Positions 18,122 to 25,602 of a stretch of 64,000 nt of DNA are shown here, piece by piece (the stretch's first letter is position 1; each line of letters begins with the position of its first letter). The DNA is from Ornithinimicrobium flavum. Its GTDB lineage: Bacteria > Actinomycetota > Actinomycetes > Actinomycetales > Dermatophilaceae. The notes beneath the pieces were generated by a model, which saw only the letters and a list, made by a program, of their open reading frames with translations, ran no database searches and was not told the DNA's origin. The stretch spans positions 2,666,001-2,730,000 of the forward strand of contig NZ_CP038213.1 in assembly GCF_004526345.1 (NCBI RefSeq). Direction: 5' to 3'. A program made the position numbers and the translations under genes.

Positions 18122-19507
18122 GTGCCAGATCAGCAGCCCGCCGAGCGCCCCGACGAGCCGGACCCGCTGGAGGCCCTCTTCGGAGGCCCGGTGCCACCGC
18201 AGATGCGCGAGGCCCTGGAGGCCATGGGGCTGGGATCGCTCGACCCCGCCCAGCTGTCGGCGGTGCGCGCACAGATGGAGATGCTCATGGGCGGCGGGGG
18301 CGACGACGGGCCGGTCAACGCCGAGCTCGCGTCCGACGTGGCCCGCCAGGTCGTGGCCGCCACCGGGGACACCTCGCTCGGGGAGTCGACCCGCCGGGAC
18401 GTCGACCAGGTGGTCCAGGTCGCCTCGCTCTGGCTCGACCAGGTGACCGACCTGCCCCGGCAGGACGGGGCCGGGGTGGCCCTGAGCCGGGCAGAGTGGG
18501 TGGAGCGCACACTGCCCCTGTGGGTGCGGCTGACGACCCCCGTCGCCGAGGGCCTGCAGACCGCCATGAGCCAGGCCATCGGGCAGCAGATCTCCGCGCT
18601 CGGCGAGGAGGGTGCACCGGCCATCCCCGGTCTCCCGCCGGGGATGAACCCCGCCGCGCTCATCGGGCAGATGGAGCCGATGGTGCGCCGGATGTCCGCC
18701 AGCATGTTCGGCGGTCAGCTGGGTCAGGCCGTCGGGGCCCTGGCCGGGGAGATCGTCTCGGGCACGGAGGTCGGTCTGCCCATCCTGGCCGGGGAGTCCG
18801 TGGTGCTGCTCCCGAGCAACGTCGCCTCCTTCGCCGAGGGCCTGGAGGTCGACGCCGGCGAGGTGCACCTCTACCTGGCCGTGCGGGAGGCCGCCCGCGT
18901 CCGCCTCTTCGCCGGGGTGCCGTGGCTGGGTCCGCAGCTGCTCACCGCCGTCGAGGACTACGCCCGCGACATCCGCATCAACACCGAGCGCATCGAGGAG
19001 GCCGTCCGGCAGGTCGACCCCCAGGACCCGGAGGCGATGCAGGAGCTGCTGGGTGACAACCTCTTCTCCCCCGACCCCAGCCCCGCCCAGCAGGCTGCCC
19101 TGTCCCGCCTCGAGACCCTGCTGGCCCTCGTCGAGGGATGGGTGGACGTCGTCAGCGCCCAGGCCGCGAGCGACCACCTGCCCCACGCGGAGGCCCTCTC
19201 CGAGGCGGTCCGGCGTCGCCGCGCCAGCGGCGGGCCGGCGGAGAAGACCTTCGCCTCGCTGGTCGGGCTGGAGCTGCGACCGCGTCGGATGCGCGACGCC
19301 GCCAACCTCTGGGCCGCGCTGGAGGACCGGCACGGACGGAGCACGCGCGACGAGGCGTGGGGTCACCCTGACGTGGCGCCCTCCGGCGCCGACCTGGACG
19401 ACCCGCTGGGGTATGTCGAGAGGTACGGCACCGCGTCGACGGACGCCACCGTGACCGACGAGGAGATCGAGCGTCTGCTCAGCGGCGACGGGACCGGTCA
19501 GGGCTGA
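18122..19507 (+). CDS. Zincin_2/DUF2342 family protein (Rv3195-like)
   Basis: 461 residues from GTG 18122, preceded by GGAAGG. The blocks GSLDPAQLSAVRAQ, NVASFAEGLEVD, YLAVREAARVRLFAGVPWL and KTFASLVGLELRPRRMRDA match the actinobacterial zinc-dependent metalloprotease/coenzyme F420-associated family. The segment that in metal-binding relatives aligns with HExxH reads REAARVRLF here, so the canonical zinc ligands are missing and peptidase activity is doubtful. It is transcribed away from the YlbL-like protease and moaE. Function is unknown. Confidence 0.85.
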   Translation: MPDQQPAERPDEPDPLEALFGGPVPPQMREALEAMGLGSLDPAQLSAVRAQMEMLMGGGGDDGPVNAELASDVARQVVAATGDTSLGESTRRDVDQVVQVASLWLDQVTDLPRQDGAGVALSRAEWVERTLPLWVRLTTPVAEGLQTAMSQAIGQQISALGEEGAPAIPGLPPGMNPAALIGQMEPMVRRMSASMFGGQLGQAVGALAGEIVSGTEVGLPILAGESVVLLPSNVASFAEGLEVDAGEVHLYLAVREAARVRLFAGVPWLGPQLLTAVEDYARDIRINTERIEEAVRQVDPQDPEAMQELLGDNLFSPDPSPAQQAALSRLETLLALVEGWVDVVSAQAASDHLPHAEALSEAVRRRRASGGPAEKTFASLVGLELRPRRMRDAANLWAALEDRHGRSTRDEAWGHPDVAPSGADLDDPLGYVERYGTASTDATVTDEEIERLLSGDGTGQG

Positions 19508-19578
19508 CGCCGGCGGGCGCACTCGGAGGCCTGTGGACAACCCTCGGGCGGGCGCCGTGGCGGTGGCAGGCTCGGGGG

Positions 19579-20292
19579 ATGACTCCTCCCAGCCGCGGAC
19601 CCGGTGGGCCGAGCCCGCTGCGCCGGCCCGACGGCCTGGTGCAGCTCGGGCTGGGGCCGGGTGCCTGGCTGGTCCAGGGGTGGGACCCGGACACCTGCGG
19701 TCCCCACGACCCCGCCACGGACCTGCTCCGGGGCCTGGTCGTGCGACCTCCGGTCCCGGACGCCCGAGTTCCCTGGACCGTCCTGGGGGACGGCGAGCTG
19801 GCCCGTCGCCTCCGCGGTGACTCCCCGGCGGAGGAGCATGGCCCGGTCGCACCCGGGGACCCTCCGCCGGTGGTGCTGGTGAGCGACTACCTGGTCCCGG
19901 TGGGCAGCCTGCGCCGTGCCGACCTCGCCGGGCGGGCCGTGCTGCCGGTGGTGGTGCAGCCGGCCCGGATCGTCGTGGGTCCGTGGACCGGGCCGGGCCC
20001 AGGTCCCTGCCTGCACTGTCTCGACCTGCACCGTCGCGACCGCGACGCCTCCTGGCCGGCCCTGGCCGCGGCCTTCGAGGACCCCCGTCGCACCGACGAA
20101 CCCCCGGTGCACGACCCGGTCGTCCTGGACCTGGCCTGCGCGCTCACCCGGCTGCTGGTGTCTGCCGCGGTCGTCGACGTGCCGCTCGCTGCGGGTCTCT
20201 CCTACGAGGTCGGCGCGCAGTCCCCCCACCTGGTGACCCGCAGGTGGCCCGTCCACCCGGCCTGCCCCTGGCACAGGTCGGGTGGACGGTGA
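19579..20292 (+). CDS. ThiF/TOMM leader-binding-like protein (orphan cyclodehydratase homologue)
   Basis: 237 residues. The hallmark is GPCLHCLDLHRRDRDASWP, a Cys-x2-Cys pair with the fixed LDLHRxxRD context, plus a late HPACPWH that would complete a zinc site. These are typical of the E1-like/ocin-ThiF proteins that bind precursor leader peptides in thiazole/oxazole (TOMM) pathways. No ATP-binding P-loop region, YcaO partner, dehydrogenase or precursor peptide is visible nearby. A similar gene occupies this place before whiB7 in mycobacteria, as I recall (Rv3196), so it is a conserved orphan rather than part of a peptide cluster. Role unknown. Confidence 0.7.
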   Translation: MTPPSRGPGGPSPLRRPDGLVQLGLGPGAWLVQGWDPDTCGPHDPATDLLRGLVVRPPVPDARVPWTVLGDGELARRLRGDSPAEEHGPVAPGDPPPVVLVSDYLVPVGSLRRADLAGRAVLPVVVQPARIVVGPWTGPGPGPCLHCLDLHRRDRDASWPALAAAFEDPRRTDEPPVHDPVVLDLACALTRLLVSAAVVDVPLAAGLSYEVGAQSPHLVTRRWPVHPACPWHRSGGR

Positions 20293-20297
20293 GGGCC

Positions 20298-20660
20298 CTA
20301 CGCGGCGACCTCGTCCTTGCGAGGTCTCCCGCGGGGTCTCTTGCGCGGCACGACGACGCCCTGCAGCACCAGCTGCCCGCCCCATACCCCCCACGGCTCA
20401 CCCCGCTCGAGGGCACCGGCCAGGCAGGACTCGCGCACGGGGCAGCCCAGGCACAGGCTCTTGGCCGTCTCCACGTCCTGGGGGAGCTCGGCGAACCACA
20501 GGTCGGCGGGGTGCTCCTGACAGGGGGTGTCGCGCACGCTCGGGAGCACGCCGAGAAGGGCGGAGAGGGTCGGGACGGGCCGGCTGCCGACGGGCTGCAC
20601 GGCGCCTCCTTCCGGAAGAGGTCGTCGCTCGGTGGGATGGTCGTGACGGACGGTCGTCAT
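20298..20660 (-). CDS. whiB7: WhiB7/WblC-type iron-sulfur transcription factor
   Basis: 120 residues from ATG 20660. Four cysteines for the 4Fe-4S cluster lie in DTPCQEHP and CLGCPVRESC. GEPWGVWGG is the sigma-binding turn. The C-terminal RKRPRGRPRK is the AT-hook that separates WhiB7/WblC from other WhiB proteins. In mycobacteria and Streptomyces it works with the main sigma factor to induce intrinsic antibiotic resistance when translation is blocked. Gene order agrees: zincin-like, TOMM-like, whiB7, uvrD2, nudC. The long leader with an upstream ORF and hairpins suggests attenuation control. Confidence 0.93.
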   Translation of the reverse strand: MTTVRHDHPTERRPLPEGGAVQPVGSRPVPTLSALLGVLPSVRDTPCQEHPADLWFAELPQDVETAKSLCLGCPVRESCLAGALERGEPWGVWGGQLVLQGVVVPRKRPRGRPRKDEVAA

Positions 20661-20729
20661 GGGCGGTCTGGCTCCTGGGGGAAGCGGATCCGCAGGTCGG
20701 ACCGGTGCCGCCGGAGGGGCAACGAGAAC

Positions 20730-20790
20730 GGCCGCGGATCCTCGGACGAGGACTCGCGGCCTGGGGCGGGCGGTAGGTCTACCGCCGCCC
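20730..20790 (-). promoter_or_regulatory. Tandem hairpins (putative attenuator) in the whiB7 leader
   Basis: Two stems lie between the upstream ORF and whiB7. The first (20764-20790) pairs GGCGGTAG with CTACCGCC and extends with a bulge; the stop codon of the upstream ORF is in its 5' arm. The second (20730-20761) pairs GGCCGCG plus TCCTCG arms with two mismatches and is followed on the minus strand by GTTCTCGTTG, so it could terminate transcription. This arrangement matches ribosome-mediated attenuation described for whiB7/wblC. Confidence 0.6.
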
Positions 20791-20985
20791 GGCGGGAGTT
20801 CCGTCCAGGGTCGGGTCGAAGAAGGGTGCGGGCCGGGCTTCGGCGTCGAGGCCTGACCGACCCCGACGGCGGGGGCCGTCTCCCGTCGGGGCGCCGAAGG
20901 CGCCCACCGAGGGCTCCAGGGGGGTGGGCAGGCTCGAGCGGTCGTACCCGTGGGCGGCACCGCCGATGACGATCGTCGTCTCCAT
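20779..20985 (-). CDS. Upstream ORF (68 aa) in the whiB7 leader
   Basis: ATG 20985 follows a GAGGAGGG purine run and opens a 68-codon frame beginning METTIVIGGAAHGYDRSSLP and ending with Gly-Arg-Arg. It ends 118 bases before whiB7, inside the first leader hairpin. whiB7/wblC genes of other actinobacteria have such a translated upstream ORF, whose slowed translation lets transcription continue into the regulator. The peptide has a basic RRRGR segment. It could act by its translation alone; no separate function is implied. Confidence 0.65.
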   Translation of the reverse strand: METTIVIGGAAHGYDRSSLPTPLEPSVGAFGAPTGDGPRRRGRSGLDAEARPAPFFDPTLDGTPAGRR

Positions 20986-21050
20986 GGTCTTCCACCCTCC
21001 TCTCGTGCCTGTACGACCCCACGGACAGGAGCCGTGAGCTGGACGTCGCC

Positions 21051-21089
21051 ACTCTATGCCCGCCCCGCAGGACACCGCAACGCCTTTTT
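21051..21089 (-). promoter_or_regulatory. Candidate WhiB7-autoregulated promoter with AT-rich box
   Basis: On the minus strand TTGCGG (21080-21075), 18 bases and TAGAGT (21056-21051) form a vegetative promoter. A run of five A (21089-21085) lies four bases upstream of the -35 box. An AT-rich element just upstream of -35 is what the WhiB7 AT-hook recognises in characterised promoters. The implied leader before whiB7 is about 385 bases. Confidence 0.6.
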
Positions 21090-21137
21090 CCGGGATCGTG
21101 ATCCGGCGCCGCCTCCGTCACCGGAACCAGCCGTAAA

Positions 21138-21160
21138 TCTGAGATCATCTTGATCTCAGA
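21138..21160. promoter_or_regulatory. Perfect 10-bp palindrome before the SPFH gene (operator)
   Basis: TCTGAGATCA (21138-21147) and TGATCTCAGA (21151-21160) are exact inverted repeats around TCT. They sit 18 bases before the ATG of the SPFH gene in an AT-richer patch that probably holds the promoter. A dimeric repressor or activator is likely to bind here. The adjacent ribbon-helix-helix protein is one candidate. Confidence 0.7.
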
Positions 21161-21178
21161 CTAGAGAAGGGGTCTCTC

Positions 21179-22156
21179 ATGAGTACCGTCCGCACCACCG
21201 ACGCTCCAGACGTCGACCGTTCCACCGGTGGCGATCCCGCCGGGCGCCCCGTCGGGGCGGCCGGGACGCGGGTCGACATCACCGAACGGGCCGCCTGGTC
21301 CATCGACGGCTTCCTGGCGCTCGTCGTCTCCCTGGCCGTCCTGGGGGTGGCGGCACGGCTCCTCGTCGTCGGGGGGATCGCCGCCGACGCCGGCGAGGGG
21401 GGCGCGTCGGCCCTCGTGGGCGGCGGCGTCCTGGGGCTGGCGGGCCTGCTGCTCCTGGCCTCGCTCACCATCGTCGCCCCGGGCCAGACCAAGGTCATCC
21501 AGTTCTTCGGGCGCTACTTCGGCACCGTGCGTCGGCCGGGCCTACGGATGGTGGTCCCGCTGAGCACGCGCCGGAACGTCTCCGTCCGGGTGCACAACTT
21601 CGAGACCAACGAGCTTAAGGTCAACGACGCCGACGGCAACCCCATCAACATCGCCGCCATCGTGGTCTGGCAGGTGGCCGACACCGCCAAGGCGACGTTC
21701 GCGGTGGAGGAGTACGAGGACTTTGTGGCCGTGCAGGCCGAGTCCGCCCTCCGTCACGTGGCGATGAGCCACCCCTACGACAACGACGCTACTGAGGTGA
21801 CCCTGCGGGGCGACACCGACGTCATCTCCGCCGAGCTCGCCACCGAGGTCGCCGAGCGCATCGTGCTGGCCGGCCTGGAGGTGATCGAGGTGAGGATCTC
21901 GGCCCTGGCCTACGCCCCGGAGATCGCCCAGGCCATGCTGCAGCGCCAGCAGGCCTCCGCGATCATCGCCGCCCGGGAGAAGATCGTCGACGGGGCGGTC
22001 GGGATGGTGGACAGCGCCCTGCGGCAGCTCGAGAGCCAGGACATCGTGGAGCTGGACGACGAGCGCAAGGCCGCGATGGTCTCCAACCTGCTCGTGGTGC
22101 TCTGCTCGGAGCGGGGGACGACCCCGGTCGTCAACACGGGGTCCCTCTACACCTGA
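21179..22156 (+). CDS. SPFH/band-7 domain membrane protein
   Basis: 325 residues with two membrane segments (about 45-65 and 80-100) and an SPFH domain from [19 protein letters not shown] onward, including [13 protein letters not shown] and [20 protein letters not shown] proteins form large membrane microdomain cages linked to protease control and membrane fluidity. ATG 21179 is preceded by GAGAAGGGG. Five bases separate it from the RHH gene downstream, so they form an operon behind the palindrome at 21138-21160. Confidence 0.88.
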   Translation: MSTVRTTDAPDVDRSTGGDPAGRPVGAAGTRVDITERAAWSIDGFLALVVSLAVLGVAARLLVVGGIAADAGEGGASALVGGGVLGLAGLLLLASLTIVAPGQTKVIQFFGRYFGTVRRPGLRMVVPLSTRRNVSVRVHNFETNELKVNDADGNPINIAAIVVWQVADTAKATFAVEEYEDFVAVQAESALRHVAMSHPYDNDATEVTLRGDTDVISAELATEVAERIVLAGLEVIEVRISALAYAPEIAQAMLQRQQASAIIAAREKIVDGAVGMVDSALRQLESQDIVELDDERKAAMVSNLLVVLCSERGTTPVVNTGSLYT

Positions 22157-22161
22157 TCGCG

Positions 22162-22404
22162 ATGGACGAGACCTCCGAGGAGCCCCGCGGGCGGCGGACG
22201 GCCGCACAGCGCAAGTCCGTCCTGCTGCGCCTGGACCCCGCCGTCCACGCCGCGCTGCAGCGCTGGGCCGCCGACGAGCTCCGCAGCGTCAACGCGCAGA
22301 TGGAGATCGTTCTTCGGGACGCCCTGCGCTCGGCGGGGCGTGCGCCTCACGAGGCCGGGCCGCTGCCTCGGCGGGGACGACCGAGGAAGGGCGGGGACGG
22401 GTAG
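22162..22404 (+). CDS. Arc-type ribbon-helix-helix protein with C-terminal AT-hook
   Basis: 80 residues. [25 protein letters not shown] fits an Arc/MetJ-type beta-strand and two helices ([15 protein letters not shown] follows). The end RRGRPRKGG is an AT-hook-like motif. It probably binds DNA as a dimer of dimers. It follows the SPFH gene after five bases, and similar SPFH-RHH pairs are common in actinobacteria. It may repress its own operon at the upstream palindrome; that is inference. No toxin gene is adjacent, so it is not an obvious antitoxin. Confidence 0.8.
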   Translation: MDETSEEPRGRRTAAQRKSVLLRLDPAVHAALQRWAADELRSVNAQMEIVLRDALRSAGRAPHEAGPLPRRGRPRKGGDG

Positions 22405-22430
22405 CCCCGCGGCGGGGTGCGCGGACCTGG

Positions 22431-24536
22431 TCAGTCCCCCGAGGGCCGGTGCCGGTCCAGGATCCGCAGCACGTCCGGGCCGTACTTCTCCAGCTTGCGC
22501 GCCCCCACCCCCGAGATCTGCTGCAGGGCAACGAGGTCGGGGGGCTCGGTCTCGGCGATGGCGATGAGCGTCGCGTCGGTAAAGACGACGTAGGCGGGCA
22601 CGGACGCCTCGATCGCGGTCGTGCTGCGCCACTGCCGCAGGGCCTCGAAGGTCTCCTCGTCGTAGGTCGCGGGACAGCTCGAGCATCGTCCGATCTTGCG
22701 CTCCTGCGCGGTGCTGAGTGCTGTCCCGCAGGTGCGGCACGGGCGGGGTGCCCGCGGGGAGGGACGGCGCCGTGTACGCCGGCCCCCCGTGACCCCGCCC
22801 GCGCCCGCGTCGGGGCCCAGGACGTCGGCCGCCGGTGCGAGGAACCGGGACACGCTGCGGGTGGACCTGGCCCCCGGGGAACGGGCCTGGGCCCAGCTGA
22901 TCGTCAGCCGGTCCCGGGCCCGGGTGACGCCGACGTAGAGCAGCCGGCGTTCCTCCTCCACCCGCTCCGGGGTGTCGGCGAGCGTGATGGGCAGGAGCCC
23001 TTCGCTGCACCCCACGAGGAAGACCGCGTCCCACTCCAGCCCCTTGGCGGCGTGCAGGGACGCGAGCGTGATCCCCTCGACCGTCGGGGCGTGCTGCTCC
23101 TGCGCGCGGCGGTCCAGCTCCACGACCAGGTCCCCCAGGCGCGCGGCCGGTGACTGGGTCGCGAGCTGGTCGGCCAGGACCGCGAGCGCCTGCAGGCTCT
23201 CCCAGCGTTCCCGGGCCGCACCGCCGTCCGGCGGGGACGGCGACCAGCCCGCACCCGCGAGCACGTCCCTCACCAGCTCACCCAGGGGGGCGCTCCCGTC
23301 GTCACCGCGCACGGCGCCCCGCAGCAGGACCAGCGCCGACCGCACCTCCGGACGCGAGAAGAAGCGCTCCCCCCCGCGGACGAGGTAGGGGATCCCAGCC
23401 CGGGACAGCGCCGACTCCAGGACCTGGGACTGACCGTTGGTGCGGAACAGCACCGCGATCTCACTGGCCGCGACACCGTCGGCGAGCGCGGCGGCCACCC
23501 CCGCCGCGACCCCCTCGGCCTCGGCCTCGTCGTCCGCGTACGAGGTGAGCACGGGCGTCGGGCCGTCTCGTCTCTGGGCCACCAGGGTGCCTGCCCCCCG
23601 CCTCGACGGCGCCTGCCCGGCACCACCCAGCACGAGGTTGGCCAGACCGACCACCTGCGGGGTGCTGCGGTAGTTGCGCACGAGACGGACGGTGCGGGTC
23701 CCCTCATGACGGGTGGCGAAGGTGAGCAGGTGCTCGGCCGAGGCGCCGGTGAAGGAGTAGATCGACTGCGCCGGGTCCCCCACCACGCACAGGTCGGCGC
23801 GGGGGCCCAGCCAGAGGTCGAGCAGCTTCTGCTGCAGGGGGTTGACGTCCTGGTACTCGTCGACGACGAAGTGGCGGTACTGCTCGCGCACCTGCGCCGC
23901 CACGGCCTCGTGCTCGGCCAGGACACCGACCGTCAGCAGCAGGACGTCCTCGAAGTCGATGACGTGACGCTCGGCGCACACCTCGTGGTAGGTCTCCATC
24001 AACCGCGACACCGCGGTCGCGTCCAGGTCGGCCACGGCCCGCCCCTCCCGCCTGGCGCGGGCGGCGTAGGTCTGGGGGGTGAGCATGGACACCTTGGCCC
24101 ACTCGACCTCCGCGGCGACGTCGCGCAGGGCCGTCCGGTCCAGGCCCAGGCGGAGCCGGCCGGCCGCCTCGGCGATGGCCGGCACCTTCTGCGCCACGAC
24201 GGAGGGCGGGGCGCCGCCCACGGCCTGCGGCCAGAAGTACTGCAGCTGGCGCAGCGCGGCGGAGTGGAAGGTGCGGGCCTGGACGCCCTGCACTCCGAGG
24301 CCGCGCAGCCTCGTCCGCATCTCCCCGGCCGCCCGGGCCGTGAAGGTGACGGCAAGCACCTGACGGGCGCTGTAGGCCCCGCTCGCGACGCCGTAGGCGA
24401 TCCGGGAGGTGATGGCGCGGGTCTTTCCCGTCCCCGCGCCCGCGAGCACCGCCATCGGCCCCAGCGGGGCGGACGCCACCTCCCGCTGCTCGGGGTCCAG
24501 GGAGTCGAGGATGCGGCCGGGATCCGGCACGGTCAC
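22431..24536 (-). CDS. uvrD2: UvrD2-type SF1 DNA helicase with HRDC domain
   Basis: 701 residues from GTG 24536. SF1A motifs are in order: GAGTGKTRAI (Walker A), DEYQDVN (Walker B), GDPAQSIYSFTGA, VRNYRSTPQV, HAAKGLEWDAVF and VTRARDRLTI. A Cys4 zinc ribbon (CRTCG, CSSC) and a C-terminal HRDC-like domain (LQQISGVGARKLEKYG) follow, matching mycobacterial UvrD2. It unwinds DNA during repair. The start overlaps the nudC stop (GTGA). The mycoredoxin gene found between these two in mycobacteria is absent here. Confidence 0.95.
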   Translation of the reverse strand: MTVPDPGRILDSLDPEQREVASAPLGPMAVLAGAGTGKTRAITSRIAYGVASGAYSARQVLAVTFTARAAGEMRTRLRGLGVQGVQARTFHSAALRQLQYFWPQAVGGAPPSVVAQKVPAIAEAAGRLRLGLDRTALRDVAAEVEWAKVSMLTPQTYAARARREGRAVADLDATAVSRLMETYHEVCAERHVIDFEDVLLLTVGVLAEHEAVAAQVREQYRHFVVDEYQDVNPLQQKLLDLWLGPRADLCVVGDPAQSIYSFTGASAEHLLTFATRHEGTRTVRLVRNYRSTPQVVGLANLVLGGAGQAPSRRGAGTLVAQRRDGPTPVLTSYADDEAEAEGVAAGVAAALADGVAASEIAVLFRTNGQSQVLESALSRAGIPYLVRGGERFFSRPEVRSALVLLRGAVRGDDGSAPLGELVRDVLAGAGWSPSPPDGGAARERWESLQALAVLADQLATQSPAARLGDLVVELDRRAQEQHAPTVEGITLASLHAAKGLEWDAVFLVGCSEGLLPITLADTPERVEEERRLLYVGVTRARDRLTISWAQARSPGARSTRSVSRFLAPAADVLGPDAGAGGVTGGRRTRRRPSPRAPRPCRTCGTALSTAQERKIGRCSSCPATYDEETFEALRQWRSTTAIEASVPAYVVFTDATLIAIAETEPPDLVALQQISGVGARKLEKYGPDVLRILDRHRPSGD

Positions 24537-25510
24537 CGGTTGGGCACCTCGGGCTCGGGGACCGGACCGCCGAACCACTCCTCGATGAGCCGACGAGCGA
24601 TGGACACCTTCGTCGGCAGGGTCAGGCGCCCGGCGGTCACGGCCTCCCCCAGCTCCGCCTGGGTGTACCAGCCCGCCGACCGCAGCTCTCCCGGGTCGAG
24701 CACCAGCTCGGTGCGCTCGACCCGGGCGCGGTAGCCGACCATCAGGGAGGCGGGGAACGGCCAGGGCTGGTTGCCGCGGTACGAGACCGCGGAGACGGTC
24801 AGGCCAGCCTCCTCCTTGACCTCGCGGGCGACCGCCGCCTCCAGCGACTCCCCCGCCTCCACGAAGCCCGCGAGGACGGAGACCCTCCCCTCGGGCCAGT
24901 GCACACCGGTCGCGAGCAGCAGCCGGTTGGCCGGGTCGGTGACCGCCATGATGACGGCCGGGTCGGTCCGAGGGTGGTGCTCGGAGCCGTCGACCGGACA
25001 CCGACGGACCCATCCGCCCTGCTCGATGGTCGTCCGGGACCCGCACCGCGGGCAGTGGCCGTGCCGACGGTGCCACTCGGCCAGCGCCGTCGCGGTGGTG
25101 AGCAGACCCGCGTCCGTGTCGTCCAGCTCGGCGCCGACCTCGCGCAGCGACTGCCACGTGACCTGGACCCCGTCGTCGGTGGTCCCGTGCGCACCGGTCG
25201 CGGCCGGACCCGACTCGTCGGGACTCGCCTCGGACGCCGTCTGGTCCACCGCGAGGTAGGTGACCCCCTCGCGCACGCCCAGCAGCCAGGGCGTGAGGCT
25301 CTCGTCCCCGGGGCGGGGAGGGCGGAGGTCCAGCCGGGGCGGCGGCCCCGGGCGGACCGGGGCCGCACCGTCCCGCAGCGGCAGGACGCGCGCGGATCCG
25401 TCGGCCAGGGCGGTGGCCACCGCGCCACCGTCGGCACGCAGCGCGGCCGAGCGGTCCACGGTCGACCGGGACAGCGCCAGGTCCAGGAAGGTCTCGTCGG
25501 TGCGGCTCAC
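24533..25510 (-). CDS. nudC: NAD(+) diphosphatase / RNA-decapping NUDIX enzyme NudC
   Basis: 325 residues. A zinc ribbon (HCPRCGSRT with a second Cys in RRCP), the NUDIX box GFVEAGESLEAAVAREVKEE and the following QPWPFPASLM identify the NADH pyrophosphatase class (family motif SQPWPFPxS; here Asn replaces the first Ser). It hydrolyses NAD(H) to NMN and AMP and removes NAD caps from RNA. It overlaps uvrD2 downstream. The divergent phosphotransferase-like gene starts 92 bases away. Confidence 0.95.
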   Translation of the reverse strand: MSRTDETFLDLALSRSTVDRSAALRADGGAVATALADGSARVLPLRDGAAPVRPGPPPRLDLRPPRPGDESLTPWLLGVREGVTYLAVDQTASEASPDESGPAATGAHGTTDDGVQVTWQSLREVGAELDDTDAGLLTTATALAEWHRRHGHCPRCGSRTTIEQGGWVRRCPVDGSEHHPRTDPAVIMAVTDPANRLLLATGVHWPEGRVSVLAGFVEAGESLEAAVAREVKEEAGLTVSAVSYRGNQPWPFPASLMVGYRARVERTELVLDPGELRSAGWYTQAELGEAVTAGRLTLPTKVSIARRLIEEWFGGPVPEPEVPNR

Positions 25511-25602
25511 CCTGCCACTGTAGGCGGCCCCACCGACACGAAGCCCGTCCCCGGGGCCTCCTGCGGCGTGCGGGTGGGGCGAGCGCTTACGGTGGACGCG
25601 TG

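Noticed and set aside
19579..20292. A thiazole/oxazole peptide (TOMM) biosynthesis cluster
   Set aside because: Only the leader-binding-like protein is present; no YcaO, dehydrogenase, transporter or precursor gene was found near it.
22162..22404. Antitoxin of a toxin-antitoxin pair
   Set aside because: The RHH gene is not next to a toxin-like gene; its partner is an SPFH membrane protein and the other neighbour is uvrD2.
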